Shown: piece after piece, positions 1-8,422 of the stretch
How positions within the stretch are numbered: position 1 is the first letter of the stretch
Layout: each line of letters opens with the position of its first letter
Assembly: GCF_001886735.1 (NCBI RefSeq)
Contig: NZ_CP018076.1
Span: 1,488,001-1,552,000 of the forward strand
Origin: Sulfitobacter alexandrii
Lineage (GTDB): Bacteria; Pseudomonadota; Alphaproteobacteria; Rhodobacterales; Rhodobacteraceae
Direction: 5' to 3'
DNA: 64,000 nucleotides
Translations under genes and position numbers: made by a program
Notes under the pieces: generated by a model
Told to the model about the DNA's origin: nothing
The model's database searches: none
The model's input: the letters and a program-made list of their open reading frames with translations, nothing else

Positions 1-1031
1 CGACCATGTTCTGGTTGGACCGCGAACGTCACCGCGAACGCGAGAAGGTGATGGCGGCGGAAATCGACCACCGTGCACGCAACATGCTGGCGGTTGTCCA
101 GTCCATAACCCGGATGGCCCAGGGGACGGATGTCGCCGACATCAAGGCCAAGTTGTCCGATCGCTTTACCGCCCTCTCGAGGGTGCATTCCCTGTTGGGT
201 CGGAAGCGTTGGATCACTCTTGAGTTCCGGGACCTGGTCGAAGACGAGCTTGCGCCCCTGGGCCAGGAGATTTCGGATCGGATCACCCTGAGCGGCCCGC
301 GCATCGTGCTCAAGCCCCAGCAGGCGCAGCTTTTCGCGATGATCCTGCACGAACTGACGACCAACGCCATGAAATACGGCAGCATCAGCCATGACGCCGG
401 CAGGTTGTCGGTGGCCTGGTCCAACGATACCGACGGCAGCATCACGCTCGACTGGGTCGAGACAGGGGGCGTGATCGGACGGGACGCCGAACTGCGTGAT
501 TCCGCGGGCGGTTTCGGTTCGGTCCTTCTGACCAATCTGGTCGAGACCCAGATGGGCGGTTCCGTTGAAAGGGTGCTTGGCGATCACGGTATCACCTATC
601 GGTTCGTCTTGCCGCTGAATCGGACGTCCCGTGTTGCGTCGGCGCGACCCGTGTCCGAGGATGTGCAGAACCCCGAGAAGCGGCCGCTGTCCGTCATGGT
701 CGTCGAAGATGATGCGATCATTTCGCTCGACCTCGCGGATCTGATGACCTCCGAGGGGCACCACGTGTTCGGCCAGTTCAGCACCGTTACTACCGCCCTC
801 GACGCCTTGCAGGGCGAGCTGCCCGATATCGCGTTGCTTGACGCGAACCTTTGCAGCGAGAGTTCCGCCCCGGTGGCCGAGGCGCTGAGCGCGCGGCGCG
901 TTCCTTTCATCGTGGTCAGTGGCAATGGCGGCGGCTTTCCCGAAGGGGACGCCCGTACGGCGGCACCGCTCATTGAAAAGCCGATCTCGAATGCCGAGCT
1001 GATGTCGGCGGTGCAACACACCCTCAACTGA
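1..1031 (+). CDS. HWE-family sensor histidine kinase with C-terminal receiver domain (5' end missing)
   Basis: Cytoplasmic signalling protein. The frame is open to the window edge; the first Met is at 6, but the text before the kinase (a charged linker, FWLDRERHREREK) looks like the end of a sensor domain, so the gene very likely starts upstream. Counting from that Met, the HWE-type H-box EIDHRARN has phosphoacceptor His22, the N-box HELTTNAMKYG has Asn120, and a G-rich ATP lid follows near 169. A receiver domain begins near residue 228 with acidic pair VVEDD (about 235-236), phosphoacceptor Asp279 in ALLDANL, and the conserved Lys in EKPIS near the C-terminus. This kinase-receiver order is common in alphaproteobacterial general-stress or light-response kinases. 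The signal sensed cannot be read here. Confidence 0.85.
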   Translation, partial: TMFWLDRERHREREKVMAAEIDHRARNMLAVVQSITRMAQGTDVADIKAKLSDRFTALSRVHSLLGRKRWITLEFRDLVEDELAPLGQEISDRITLSGPRIVLKPQQAQLFAMILHELTTNAMKYGSISHDAGRLSVAWSNDTDGSITLDWVETGGVIGRDAELRDSAGGFGSVLLTNLVETQMGGSVERVLGDHGITYRFVLPLNRTSRVASARPVSEDVQNPEKRPLSVMVVEDDAIISLDLADLMTSEGHHVFGQFSTVTTALDALQGELPDIALLDANLCSESSAPVAEALSARRVPFIVVSGNGGGFPEGDARTAAPLIEKPISNAELMSAVQHTLN

Positions 1032-1249
1032 AACCCGCGCTGGCTGACCAGTAATTCCCGGCGGCAGTCGGGGCTTGCGCGCCAAGCCGAGGGAAATTTT
1101 GCAATCGGTATCGGTCGCGGTCATAACGCGACAAATCGGTGATTTGCAGCGACATCCTCGAAAATCTACTGTTGATTCCCACATCGATATTGTGTGGTCT
1201 CCGCGACGGGCACCGGTGAGTCCGGATAAAATGCAGCGATGGGGAAATA

Positions 1250-1957
1250 ATGCACAGCATCGGGGAGTCCTTGGGTCTTGCGGTCGCGCTGGTGATTTCC
1301 GCTGACCGCGACCTGCTGGAAATCGTGCTGCTGTCGTTGCGCGTCAGCCTTTCCGCGACTGCGGTTGCGTGCCTCGTCGGTCTGCCCCTGGGGGGTCTTC
1401 TGGCCATCGTGCGCTTCCGGGGGCGGGGGGCTGTTCTCGTGCTGGTGAATGCGTTGATGGGACTGCCGCCCGTGGTCGTCGGTCTGCTCGTCTATCTTTA
1501 CCTGTCGCGATCGGGACCGCTCGGGTTTCTCGGGCTGCTTTATACCCCGACCGCCATGATCGTGGCCCAGACCATCCTGATCGCGCCGATCGTGGCGGCC
1601 CTGTCCCGTCAGGTGCTGGAAGACCTGCACGCGGAATATGCCGAACAGTTCCGCTCTCTCTGTCTCACACGGCTGCAGATCATGCGGGCGCTTCTGTGGG
1701 ATGCCCGCTACTCCCTGCTGACAGTGGGGCTTGCCGGTTTCGGCCGTGCCGTGGCCGAGGTCGGCGCGGTGATCATCGTGGGCGGCAACATCGACCATCT
1801 CACCCGCGTGATGACGACGGCCATCGCGCTCGAAACTTCCAAGGGCGATCTGGCGCTTGCCCTTGCACTCGGGATCGTCCTGCTGGTCATCGCGCTCGGC
1901 GTGAACGCCGCCGCGCAGTCGGTGCGGATGACGGCGACACGGCAGGCGCATGTCTGA
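1250..1957 (+). CDS. tupB: Tungstate ABC transporter permease TupB
   Basis: Inner-membrane permease of a tungstate importer, 235 aa, single-subunit type. The sequence is strongly hydrophobic with about five or six membrane spans and the permease signature region around EQFRSLCLTRLQIMRALLWD followed by the EVGAVIIVGGNI segment typical of TupB/ModB-like permeases. It overlaps the next gene (ATPase) by 8 bp and the binding protein follows directly, giving the order permease-ATPase-binding protein. The assignment to tungstate rather than molybdate or sulfate rests on the TupA-type binding protein and on the separate HTH-PBP gene downstream. No regulatory site was recognised in the 218 bp upstream. 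Confidence 0.88.
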   Translation: MHSIGESLGLAVALVISADRDLLEIVLLSLRVSLSATAVACLVGLPLGGLLAIVRFRGRGAVLVLVNALMGLPPVVVGLLVYLYLSRSGPLGFLGLLYTPTAMIVAQTILIAPIVAALSRQVLEDLHAEYAEQFRSLCLTRLQIMRALLWDARYSLLTVGLAGFGRAVAEVGAVIIVGGNIDHLTRVMTTAIALETSKGDLALALALGIVLLVIALGVNAAAQSVRMTATRQAHV

Positions 1958-2684
1958 GCGGCGCACGACATCTTCCGGTCCGCCGGCGCTGCTGCCGCTA
2001 AAGGTGCGCGACCTCGTCCTCCGGCTGGGCGGCGCGGCGGTGCTGGACGGGCTGTCGATGGATCTCCAGGGGGCGGGCTGCACCGTCATCATGGGGCCGA
2101 ACGGAGCGGGCAAGAGCCTGCTGCTGAAACTGCTGCACGGGCTCATCGCGCCCACGTCGGGCCACATCCGCTGGGGCGGTCAGCCGCCGGGCGCCGTGAC
2201 GGCCCGGCAGGCGATGGTGTTCCAGAAGCCGGTGCTGCTGCGTCGGTCCGTCGCGGCCAATATCGACTTCGTCCTGAAAGCCCGTGGCAAGGATCGCGCG
2301 TGCGGGGCGGGGCTGCTGGATCACGTGGGGCTGGCTCACAAGACAGACCAGCCCGCGCGCCTGCTGTCGGGCGGAGAAGCGCAGCGTCTTGCGCTGGCGC
2401 GGGCGCTCGCCACCGACCCCGAGTTGATGTTCCTCGACGAACCCACGGCCAGTCTCGATCCCGCGTCTGTCCTCGCGATCGAGCGCATCGTGGCGCAGGC
2501 CCGCGACGACGGCATGCGGATCGTCTTCGTCACCCATGACGTCTGGCAGGCACGCCGGATCGCTGACGAGGTGGTCTTTCTCCACCGGGGCCGCGTCGAG
2601 GAGCATGCCCGCGCGACCGACTTTTTCCCCGAGCCGCGCAGCGCCGTGGCCCGGGATTACCTGAACGGCAGAATTGTCCTCTGA
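1950..2684 (+). CDS. tupC: Tungstate ABC transporter ATP-binding protein TupC
   Basis: Cytoplasmic ATPase of the tungstate importer, 244 aa. Walker A is GPNGAGKS, the ABC signature is LSGGEAQR, Walker B is LMFLDEPTAS with the D-loop SLDP, and the H-loop is FVTHD. The length is that of a short ABC ATPase with no C-terminal TOBE/molybdate-binding extension, which separates it from ModC and fits TupC. It overlaps tupB by 8 bp, and its 3' end is followed after 25 bp by the tupA start, so the three genes form one operon. The ATG at 1950 is used because coupling to tupB is tight. Confidence 0.88.
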   Translation: MSERRTTSSGPPALLPLKVRDLVLRLGGAAVLDGLSMDLQGAGCTVIMGPNGAGKSLLLKLLHGLIAPTSGHIRWGGQPPGAVTARQAMVFQKPVLLRRSVAANIDFVLKARGKDRACGAGLLDHVGLAHKTDQPARLLSGGEAQRLALARALATDPELMFLDEPTASLDPASVLAIERIVAQARDDGMRIVFVTHDVWQARRIADEVVFLHRGRVEEHARATDFFPEPRSAVARDYLNGRIVL

Positions 2685-2709
2685 AACAGCAAAAAGGGAA
2701 GGAACCATA

Positions 2710-3525
2710 ATGCTCAAGAGATACCTCATCACCCCGGCGGTCCTGGCGCTGCTCGGCGGCGCGGCCATGGCGCAGGAATCGATCATCGTGCAGTCGACGA
2801 CGTCGACCGCGAACTCGGGCCTGTACGATTACCTGCTGCCGCTCTTTCAGGATGAAACCGGCATCCAGGTCAATGTCGTCGCGGTCGGCACCGGCCAGGC
2901 GATCAAGAACGCCGAGAACTGCGATGGCGACGTGCTGCTGGTCCACGCCAAGGCGGCGGAGATGAAATTCGTCGAGGCCGGGTTCGGCACCGACCGGACC
3001 GACCTGATGTACAACGACTTCGTCATCGTCGGCCCCGAGGCGGACCCGGCGGGCGTCGCGGGCATGTCCGATGTCGAGGGCGCGCTGACGCAGATCGCCG
3101 AGGCCGGTGCGCTGTTTGCGTCGCGCGGCGATGACAGCGGCACGCACAAGAAGGAAATGGCGCTCTGGTCGGACGCGGGGGTCGACCCGACTGCCGCCAG
3201 CGGCGACTGGTACCGCGAGACTGGCTCCGGCATGGGGGCCACGCTGAACGCGGGCATCGGCATGGGCGCCTACGTGATGACCGACCGCGCCACGTGGATC
3301 AGCTTCGAGAACAAGCAGGACTACGCCATCGCCGTCGAAGGGGACGAGGACATGTTCAACCAGTATGGCGTGATCCCGGTCAGCCCCGAAAAATGCCCGA
3401 GCGTGAATGCCGAGGCTGCCCGGACTTTTGCCGATTGGCTGGTCTCGGCCGAGGGACAGGCGGCCATCGCGGCATACAAGGTAGCGGACCAGCAGCTGTT
3501 CTTTCCCAACGCCCCCGGTAACTGA
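2710..3525 (+). CDS. tupA: Tungstate ABC transporter substrate-binding protein TupA
   Basis: Periplasmic tungstate-binding protein, 271 aa. The N-terminus MLKRYLITPAVLALLGGAAMAQ is a signal peptide ending in an AMA-Q type cleavage site. The mature protein opens with IIVQSTTSTANSGL, the anion-binding TTS motif of TupA proteins, and later has FASRGDDSGTHKKE, which supplies the second half of the oxyanion pocket. The start at 2710 is chosen over an in-frame ATG 36 bp upstream because it is preceded by GGAAGGAACC and gives a clean signal peptide. Together with tupB and tupC it supplies tungstate, in alphaproteobacteria usually for tungsten or molybdenum enzymes such as formate dehydrogenase. Confidence 0.88.
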   Translation: MLKRYLITPAVLALLGGAAMAQESIIVQSTTSTANSGLYDYLLPLFQDETGIQVNVVAVGTGQAIKNAENCDGDVLLVHAKAAEMKFVEAGFGTDRTDLMYNDFVIVGPEADPAGVAGMSDVEGALTQIAEAGALFASRGDDSGTHKKEMALWSDAGVDPTAASGDWYRETGSGMGATLNAGIGMGAYVMTDRATWISFENKQDYAIAVEGDEDMFNQYGVIPVSPEKCPSVNAEAARTFADWLVSAEGQAAIAAYKVADQQLFFPNAPGN

Positions 3526-3530
3526 TAGGC

Positions 3531-3565
3531 TCATCCGGGCAGAGGGCCGTCCTCTGCCCGGATGA
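3531..3565 (+). terminator. Strong hairpin after tupA
   Basis: A perfect 15-bp stem (3531-3545 with 3551-3565) with a 5-nt loop GCCGT starts 6 bp after the tupA stop. No T-tract follows on either side, so it may act as an attenuating or mRNA-stabilising structure between tupA and the downstream regulator gene rather than as a classical Rho-independent terminator. Confidence 0.45.
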
Positions 3566-3578
3566 CGGTGGACATGCC

Positions 3579-4475
3579 ATGACGGAACCTTCGATGCCCG
3601 ACCACGAATACCTGACGGTCAGGGAACTGGCCGACCTGCTGCGTCTGAAGGAGCGCAAGGTCTACGACCTGGCCGCGTCGGGCAGCGTGCCGTGTTCGCG
3701 CGCGACCGGCAAGCTGCTGTTCCCGGCCGACGAGATCCGCGCGTGGATCGAGCGGGCGAAGTCGGGCAGTGGCGTGGCCGCGCCGCCCTCGGTGGCGCGT
3801 GCGCCGATCCTGCTGGGCAGTCACGATCCCTTGCTTGACTGGGCGATCCGACAATCGCGTTGCGGGCTTGCCAGCTACTACGACGGATCGCTGGACGGCT
3901 TGCGGCGCTTCACGGCGGGCGAGGGGGTCGCGGCGGGGCTGCACATCCACGATCCCGTTTCGAACAACTGGAACGTGCCCGCCGTGGCGGCTGCGGCAGC
4001 GGGCCAGAATGCGGTACTGGTCACTTTCGCGCTGCGCCAGCGTGGCTTGGTCTTCAGGTCGGGTGGCGCGGCGCCGCGCAGTTTTTCCGACCTTGAGGGG
4101 CGCAGCTTCGTGCCCCGCCAGCCGGAATCGGGGACGGAGATCCTGTTCTGGGAACTGGCGGACAAGGCCGGTCTGGCGCGGGACGGGCTGCGGCTGGCGG
4201 ACGTGGCCCGGACGGAGGACGAAGCGGTCGAGGCCGTGCGCCGCGGCGATGCCGAGGCCACCTTCGGGCTGGAGGCCGCCGCGCGCGCCTACGGGCTGGA
4301 ATTCCTGCCGCTGGTCGAGGAGGAATTCTCCCTTCTGGTAGAACGCAAGGCGTGGTTCGATGCGCCGATGAAGAGATTGATGGCGTTTTTCGCGGAAGAA
4401 ACCTTTGCCCGTCGGGCGGCCTCCAGCGGGGGCTACGACATCGGACATCTCGGCCGCGTCACCTGGAACGCCTGA
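3579..4475 (+). CDS. HTH (excisionase-type) regulator fused to a periplasmic-binding-protein-like domain
   Basis: 298 aa. Residues about 8-55 form a MerR/excisionase-like helix-turn-helix (YLTVRELADLLRLKERKVYDLAASGSVPCS). Residues from about 70 to the end resemble the type-2 periplasmic-binding domain that binds molybdate, tungstate or related ligands, but there is no signal peptide, so it acts in the cytoplasm. This architecture is known beside molybdate and tungstate transporters. It lies 53 bp after tupA in the same direction, so it is probably the ligand-sensing regulator of the tup operon. That role is inferred from position and architecture, and no operator was identified. Confidence 0.72.
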   Translation: MTEPSMPDHEYLTVRELADLLRLKERKVYDLAASGSVPCSRATGKLLFPADEIRAWIERAKSGSGVAAPPSVARAPILLGSHDPLLDWAIRQSRCGLASYYDGSLDGLRRFTAGEGVAAGLHIHDPVSNNWNVPAVAAAAAGQNAVLVTFALRQRGLVFRSGGAAPRSFSDLEGRSFVPRQPESGTEILFWELADKAGLARDGLRLADVARTEDEAVEAVRRGDAEATFGLEAAARAYGLEFLPLVEEEFSLLVERKAWFDAPMKRLMAFFAEETFARRAASSGGYDIGHLGRVTWNA

Positions 4476-4478
4476 CCC

Positions 4479-5138
4479 TCAGATCAGCGCGTCGATCATC
4501 GCACGGGTCGACTCGAGGCACTGTGCGGGCGTCATCCGGTTCGGCTGCAGGTGCAGGTTCTGCCAGAACCCGTCCGTCAGCGTGTCGATCCACTGCGCCA
4601 CCTGCTTGACCTTCTGCTCTTCAGCGTCCTGCATCAGCGCGCCGCAGATTTCCCGGATCGCGCCGCTGCGATCGGTATCGAACTCCCTGCAGATCGCAGC
4701 GTATTGCGGCACGAAGGTCTGTTCACCCCAGAAAGCGAACCACAGCGACAGCGATTCGGGCGAGCAGACCTCCGGCGAGAAATCCGCCGCGATCAGGGCC
4801 ATCAGCCGGTCCCGCGGATCCGGCCCGGCCGTGTCGAGCGCCGCGCGCCAGGTGTCGGCGTAGAACTGGTAATGCGCCCGCAGGGTTTCCACCAGCAGCC
4901 CGTTCTTCGACTTGAAGTAGAAGACAGCAACGCCCTGCGACAATCCCGCTTCGGCCGCGACCGTGGCCAGCGTCGTCTTGGCCAGACCGTGTTCGATGAT
5001 CGAGCGCCGCGTCGCATCGAGCAACTGCCGACGCCGACGGTCCGCGTTGTCCTTGCGTTCCTTGCGGGGCTTCGTGCTGCTGTTGATCGTCTCGTCGGTC
5101 AATCGCCGTTCCTCCGGGGGTGTCGTCGTTTTTTTCAT
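4479..5138 (-). CDS. TetR family transcriptional regulator, BetI-like
   Basis: 219 aa. An N-terminal basic tail precedes the TetR DNA-binding domain at about residues 35-85, with recognition helix region TLATVAAEAGLSQGVAVFYF followed by KSKNGLLVETL, close to BetI-type repressors of choline and betaine genes. The C-terminal half is helical, with the BetI-like stretch SLWFAFWGE. It is transcribed away from the first FAD oxidoreductase gene. The 108-bp gap between them holds the palindrome TTTGAGCGCTCAAA, repeated in front of the other two promoters of the catabolic locus, so this protein is the obvious candidate repressor and probably controls itself. The ligand is unknown. Confidence 0.88.
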   Translation of the reverse strand: MKKTTTPPEERRLTDETINSSTKPRKERKDNADRRRRQLLDATRRSIIEHGLAKTTLATVAAEAGLSQGVAVFYFKSKNGLLVETLRAHYQFYADTWRAALDTAGPDPRDRLMALIAADFSPEVCSPESLSLWFAFWGEQTFVPQYAAICREFDTDRSGAIREICGALMQDAEEQKVKQVAQWIDTLTDGFWQNLHLQPNRMTPAQCLESTRAMIDALI

Positions 5139-5171
5139 ACCGGGGCGGCAATGTCATTCCATTTGTTTTTG

Positions 5172-5185
5172 TTTGAGCGCTCAAA
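5172..5185. promoter_or_regulatory. Putative TetR-family operator 1 (TTTGAGCGCTCAAA)
   Basis: A perfect 14-bp palindrome in the divergent gap between the TetR gene (start 5138) and the FAD oxidoreductase gene (start 5247). The identical 14-mer recurs at 13072-13085 and 20527-20540, each time in front of a gene of the same locus. Position and recurrence support an operator; binding is not shown. Confidence 0.75.
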
Positions 5186-5246
5186 AAAACTTTACGACAA
5201 ATTCGCGCTCCGGTAAGACTGGAGCCAAGCAGCGAGGAGAGGGCGC

Positions 5247-6881
5247 ATGTCCGGGGCAAAGTACGACGCGATCATCGTGGGGGCGGGGCACAACGGCCTG
5301 ACCGCCGGCTGCTACCTCGCCAAGGCGGGGCTCAAGACCCTGATTGTCGAGAAGAACGACTGGATCGGCGGGGCTGCGGTCAGCCGGTCCCTGCATGACG
5401 GCTGGACCTATTCCAATTGTTCCTATGTCTGCTCGCTCCTGCGCCGGGAGATCGTGCGCGACCTTGAACTGCCGCGTTTCGGCCTTCAGGTGATTCCCTA
5501 CGAGGGCGGGGCGACCTTCACCCGCGATAATGACTATTTTGCCTACATGTCGGATCACAACGCGCTGCTGCGTGAAATCGCCCGGCACAGCCCGCGCGAC
5601 GTGGATTCCTACGCGCGTTTCTCGCAGACGGTGATGCGCCAGTGCCGTTTCATCCGGCCCTTCCTGCTGCGCGGCGCGCCCGATCCCACGTCGCTGCATC
5701 CGCGGGACCTCGGTGAACTGGCGTTCCTCGTGAAAAAGGCGCATGGCCTCGGGGCGAAGGAACTGGGGGAGACGATCCGCTTCTGGACCATGTCCATCGG
5801 CGATTTCCTCGACGAGCATTTCGAAAGCGATCTCATAAAGGCGCATCTTGCCGGGTCCGGGATCATCGGAACGGGGCTGGGGGTGTATTCCCCCGGCACC
5901 GCCTACGTGCTGTTGCATCACTACATGGGCGACGTGGACGGCGCGATCGGCGCGTGGGGCTTCGCGCGCGGTGGCATGGGGGCGATTTCCAAGGCGCTCG
6001 GCATGGCCTTCGAAGAGGCGGGCGGCGAGATCCGCAAGGGCTCGGGTATCGACAGTTTCCGGATCAGAGACGGCAAGGTCGTGGGTGTCGCGCTGGAGAA
6101 CGGCGATACCTACGATGCCCCCATCGTGGCGTCGAACATGGATGTGAAGCGCACCTTCCTGCAGCATGTGGACCCGGTCGAGGTGCCCGACGACTTCACG
6201 AGGGCGGTCGAACGGTTCAAGATTCGCGGGTCGTCGGCCAAGCTGAATATCGCGCTGGACGGGATGCCGGAGTTTCCGGCCGCGCCCAAGGGGGCGCCGT
6301 TCCTGCGGGGCGATCTTCACTGCTCCACCTCCCTGGCCGAGCTGGAGCGCGGCTACGACGACTGGAAAGACGGCAAATGGTCGGCCGAGCCCTATTTCGA
6401 CATGCTGATCCCCAGCCAGATCGACCCGACCATGGCGCCGCCGGGCAAGCACATGATGACCGTCTTCGTGCAATACGCCCCCTACGACCTCGACGTGGAC
6501 GGCACACGGTCCGGCCGGAACTGGAACGCGACGACCCGCGCGGCGCTCGCCGATTGCGTCTATGACAAGATGGAGCAGGCGATGCCCGACATCCGCCAGC
6601 GGATCGTCCACGCGGAGGTGCGTACGCCGCTCGACATCGAGAACGAGGTGGGCCTGACAGAAGGCAACATCTTCCAGGGTGAACTGACCTTCGACCAGCT
6701 TCTCTTCAATCGGCCCGTGCCGGGTTATTCCGATTACACCACGCCGATCGAAGGGTTGTTCATGGTGGGGTCGTCCAGTCATCCGGGAGGCGGCGTGATG
6801 GCCGCGCCGGGCGCGAACGCGGCGCGCGAGATCCTGCGCCGGGCCGGCAAGGGGCGCGAGATGCCGAGGTTCGCGGCATGA
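5247..6881 (+). CDS. NAD(P)/FAD-dependent oxidoreductase, phytoene-desaturase-like (PYROXD2 type)
   Basis: 544 aa flavoprotein. The N-terminal dinucleotide-binding motif is IIVGAGHNGLTAGCYLAKAG followed by IVEKNDWIGG, as in the CrtI/amine-oxidase superfamily. The C-terminal FAD-contact segment is GLFMVGSSSHPGGGVMAAPG. There is no signal peptide. It starts the operon 5247-11018 behind operator 1, and the next gene, a paralogue, overlaps it by 4 bp. In this setting it probably oxidises an amine or an unsaturated intermediate made from an N-methylated substrate. The reaction cannot be specified, and carotenoid synthesis is unlikely because no other crt gene is present. Confidence 0.8.
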   Translation: MSGAKYDAIIVGAGHNGLTAGCYLAKAGLKTLIVEKNDWIGGAAVSRSLHDGWTYSNCSYVCSLLRREIVRDLELPRFGLQVIPYEGGATFTRDNDYFAYMSDHNALLREIARHSPRDVDSYARFSQTVMRQCRFIRPFLLRGAPDPTSLHPRDLGELAFLVKKAHGLGAKELGETIRFWTMSIGDFLDEHFESDLIKAHLAGSGIIGTGLGVYSPGTAYVLLHHYMGDVDGAIGAWGFARGGMGAISKALGMAFEEAGGEIRKGSGIDSFRIRDGKVVGVALENGDTYDAPIVASNMDVKRTFLQHVDPVEVPDDFTRAVERFKIRGSSAKLNIALDGMPEFPAAPKGAPFLRGDLHCSTSLAELERGYDDWKDGKWSAEPYFDMLIPSQIDPTMAPPGKHMMTVFVQYAPYDLDVDGTRSGRNWNATTRAALADCVYDKMEQAMPDIRQRIVHAEVRTPLDIENEVGLTEGNIFQGELTFDQLLFNRPVPGYSDYTTPIEGLFMVGSSSHPGGGVMAAPGANAAREILRRAGKGREMPRFAA

Positions 6882-8422
6882 GCGATTCCTTCGATGTGAT
6901 CGTGATCGGCGCGGGCCACAACGGGTTGACGGCGGCGACGGTGCTGGCGCGCAAGGGCAAGCGGGTCTGCGTGGTGGAAAAAACGGCGCAGCCCGGCGGC
7001 ATGGCGCGCATGGTGGACTATGCGCAAGGCGCGCGGGGGCCCGAAATCGCCCATCTGCTCTATAATCTCAGCCCGGCGGTGGCCAAGGATACCGGCCTGA
7101 CGGTGGATGCGCGCCGACTGCCCACCATCGCCCTGTCCCCGGACGGACGCCACGCCGAACTGCGCGGAGACAGCCTGCGTCATGCCGATGGCGAAGCCCA
7201 CCCGGATGCCGCGGCCTATGCGGAACTTCGGGCGCGTCTGGTGCGCTTTGCGGGGCTGCTGGGGCAGATGTCGGACGCGCCACCGCCCTCGCTTGCCGAG
7301 GGTCTGGCCAACCTCGCCAGCCTGCGCGACCTCGGCGGGTTGGCAAAGCTCGGTCTGAACCTCAAGCGGTTGGGCAAGGAGGACATGCGGGAGTTCCTTC
7401 GGATCGTGCTGTCCAACGCCTATGACCTGCTTCTGGACGATCTTTCCGACGGGCCGGTCGCGGGGGCGCTGGCCGCCGACGCGGTTCGGGGGGCATTCAG
7501 CGGGCCCCGCGCGCCGGGGTCCGTGTTCACGCTGATGTACCGCATGGGGCAGGGCGGCGAGTCCGCCTGGCCGATGGGCGGCTTCGGGGCCTTCGAAAAG
7601 GCGGCGGCGGATGCCGGGGCGGTCCTGCGGTGCGGCACCGGCGTGGCCTCCGTCTCGGTGGAGGATGACCGGGTGCGCGGCGTCACGCTGGAGGACGGCA
7701 CGGAGCTGCGCGCGCGGGCCGTGCTGTCCAGTCTCGGGGCCGCAACCACCATGCGGCTTGCCGGCCCCGCCCATTTCGACATCGAAGCCACGCGCCGGTT
7801 GCGCAAGATGCGGGCGAAGGGAACGGCAGCCAAGCTGAACCTCGTGCTGTCGGAGGCGCCCGACATGCCGGGTCTGAGCGACGCGCAGAAGGCGGGGCGG
7901 CTGATCGTGGCGCCTTCGGCAACCTACGTGGAAAGCGCCTTCAACCCGGTGAAATACGGCCGCGTTTCCGATGCGCCGGTGATCGAGGCCGTGCTGCCCT
8001 CGCTCACGGACCCGTCGCTGTGCAGGGACGGGCGGCAGGTGCTGTCGGCAATCGTCAGCTACGTGCCTTTCGACCCCGAGGGCGGCTGGACGGAAGAGGC
8101 GCGCGCGGATCTTGCCCGCAAGGTCATCGGCACCCTGGAAACCTACATGCCCGGCCTGTCCGGCCGCGTCACCGGTCAGACCCTTCTGACCCCAGACGAC
8201 ATCGCGGCCTCGACCGGGGCGCCGGGGGGGCACTGGCACCACGGCGAACTCAGCATCGACCAGGTTCTCACGGTGCGTCCCGTGAACGGCATGTCGCGCT
8301 ACGCCTTCGGCATCGGGGGATACTACCTGTGCGGTGCTTCCGCGCATCCGGGCGGGGATATCACCGGGTCTCCCGGTCGCAACGCGGCGCGCCGCCTGCT
8401 GGAAGAGGGAATACCGTCATGA
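6878..8422 (+). CDS. NAD(P)/FAD-dependent oxidoreductase, second phytoene-desaturase-like paralogue
   Basis: 514 aa. It has the same fold as the preceding gene: VIVIGAGHNGLTAATVLARKG, then VVEKTAQPGG, and the C-terminal YLCGASAHPGGDITGSPGRNA flavin-binding segment. It overlaps its neighbours by 4 bp on both sides (ATGA junctions), so the three genes are translationally coupled. Two clearly diverged paralogues side by side suggest either a heteromeric enzyme or two successive oxidations. As with its partner, the substrate is inferred only from context (aminomethyltransferase, aminotransferase and Rieske demethylases in the same regulon). Confidence 0.8.
   Translation: MSDSFDVIVIGAGHNGLTAATVLARKGKRVCVVEKTAQPGGMARMVDYAQGARGPEIAHLLYNLSPAVAKDTGLTVDARRLPTIALSPDGRHAELRGDSLRHADGEAHPDAAAYAELRARLVRFAGLLGQMSDAPPPSLAEGLANLASLRDLGGLAKLGLNLKRLGKEDMREFLRIVLSNAYDLLLDDLSDGPVAGALAADAVRGAFSGPRAPGSVFTLMYRMGQGGESAWPMGGFGAFEKAAADAGAVLRCGTGVASVSVEDDRVRGVTLEDGTELRARAVLSSLGAATTMRLAGPAHFDIEATRRLRKMRAKGTAAKLNLVLSEAPDMPGLSDAQKAGRLIVAPSATYVESAFNPVKYGRVSDAPVIEAVLPSLTDPSLCRDGRQVLSAIVSYVPFDPEGGWTEEARADLARKVIGTLETYMPGLSGRVTGQTLLTPDDIAASTGAPGGHWHHGELSIDQVLTVRPVNGMSRYAFGIGGYYLCGASAHPGGDITGSPGRNAARRLLEEGIPS

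Noticed and set aside
1166..2167. Long minus-strand frame opposite tupB
   Set aside because: No family character, low-complexity and charged composition, and it covers a clear permease gene.
5247..8422. Carotenoid biosynthesis (crtI pair)
   Set aside because: The phytoene-desaturase resemblance is at superfamily level, and the neighbours are amine catabolism genes.
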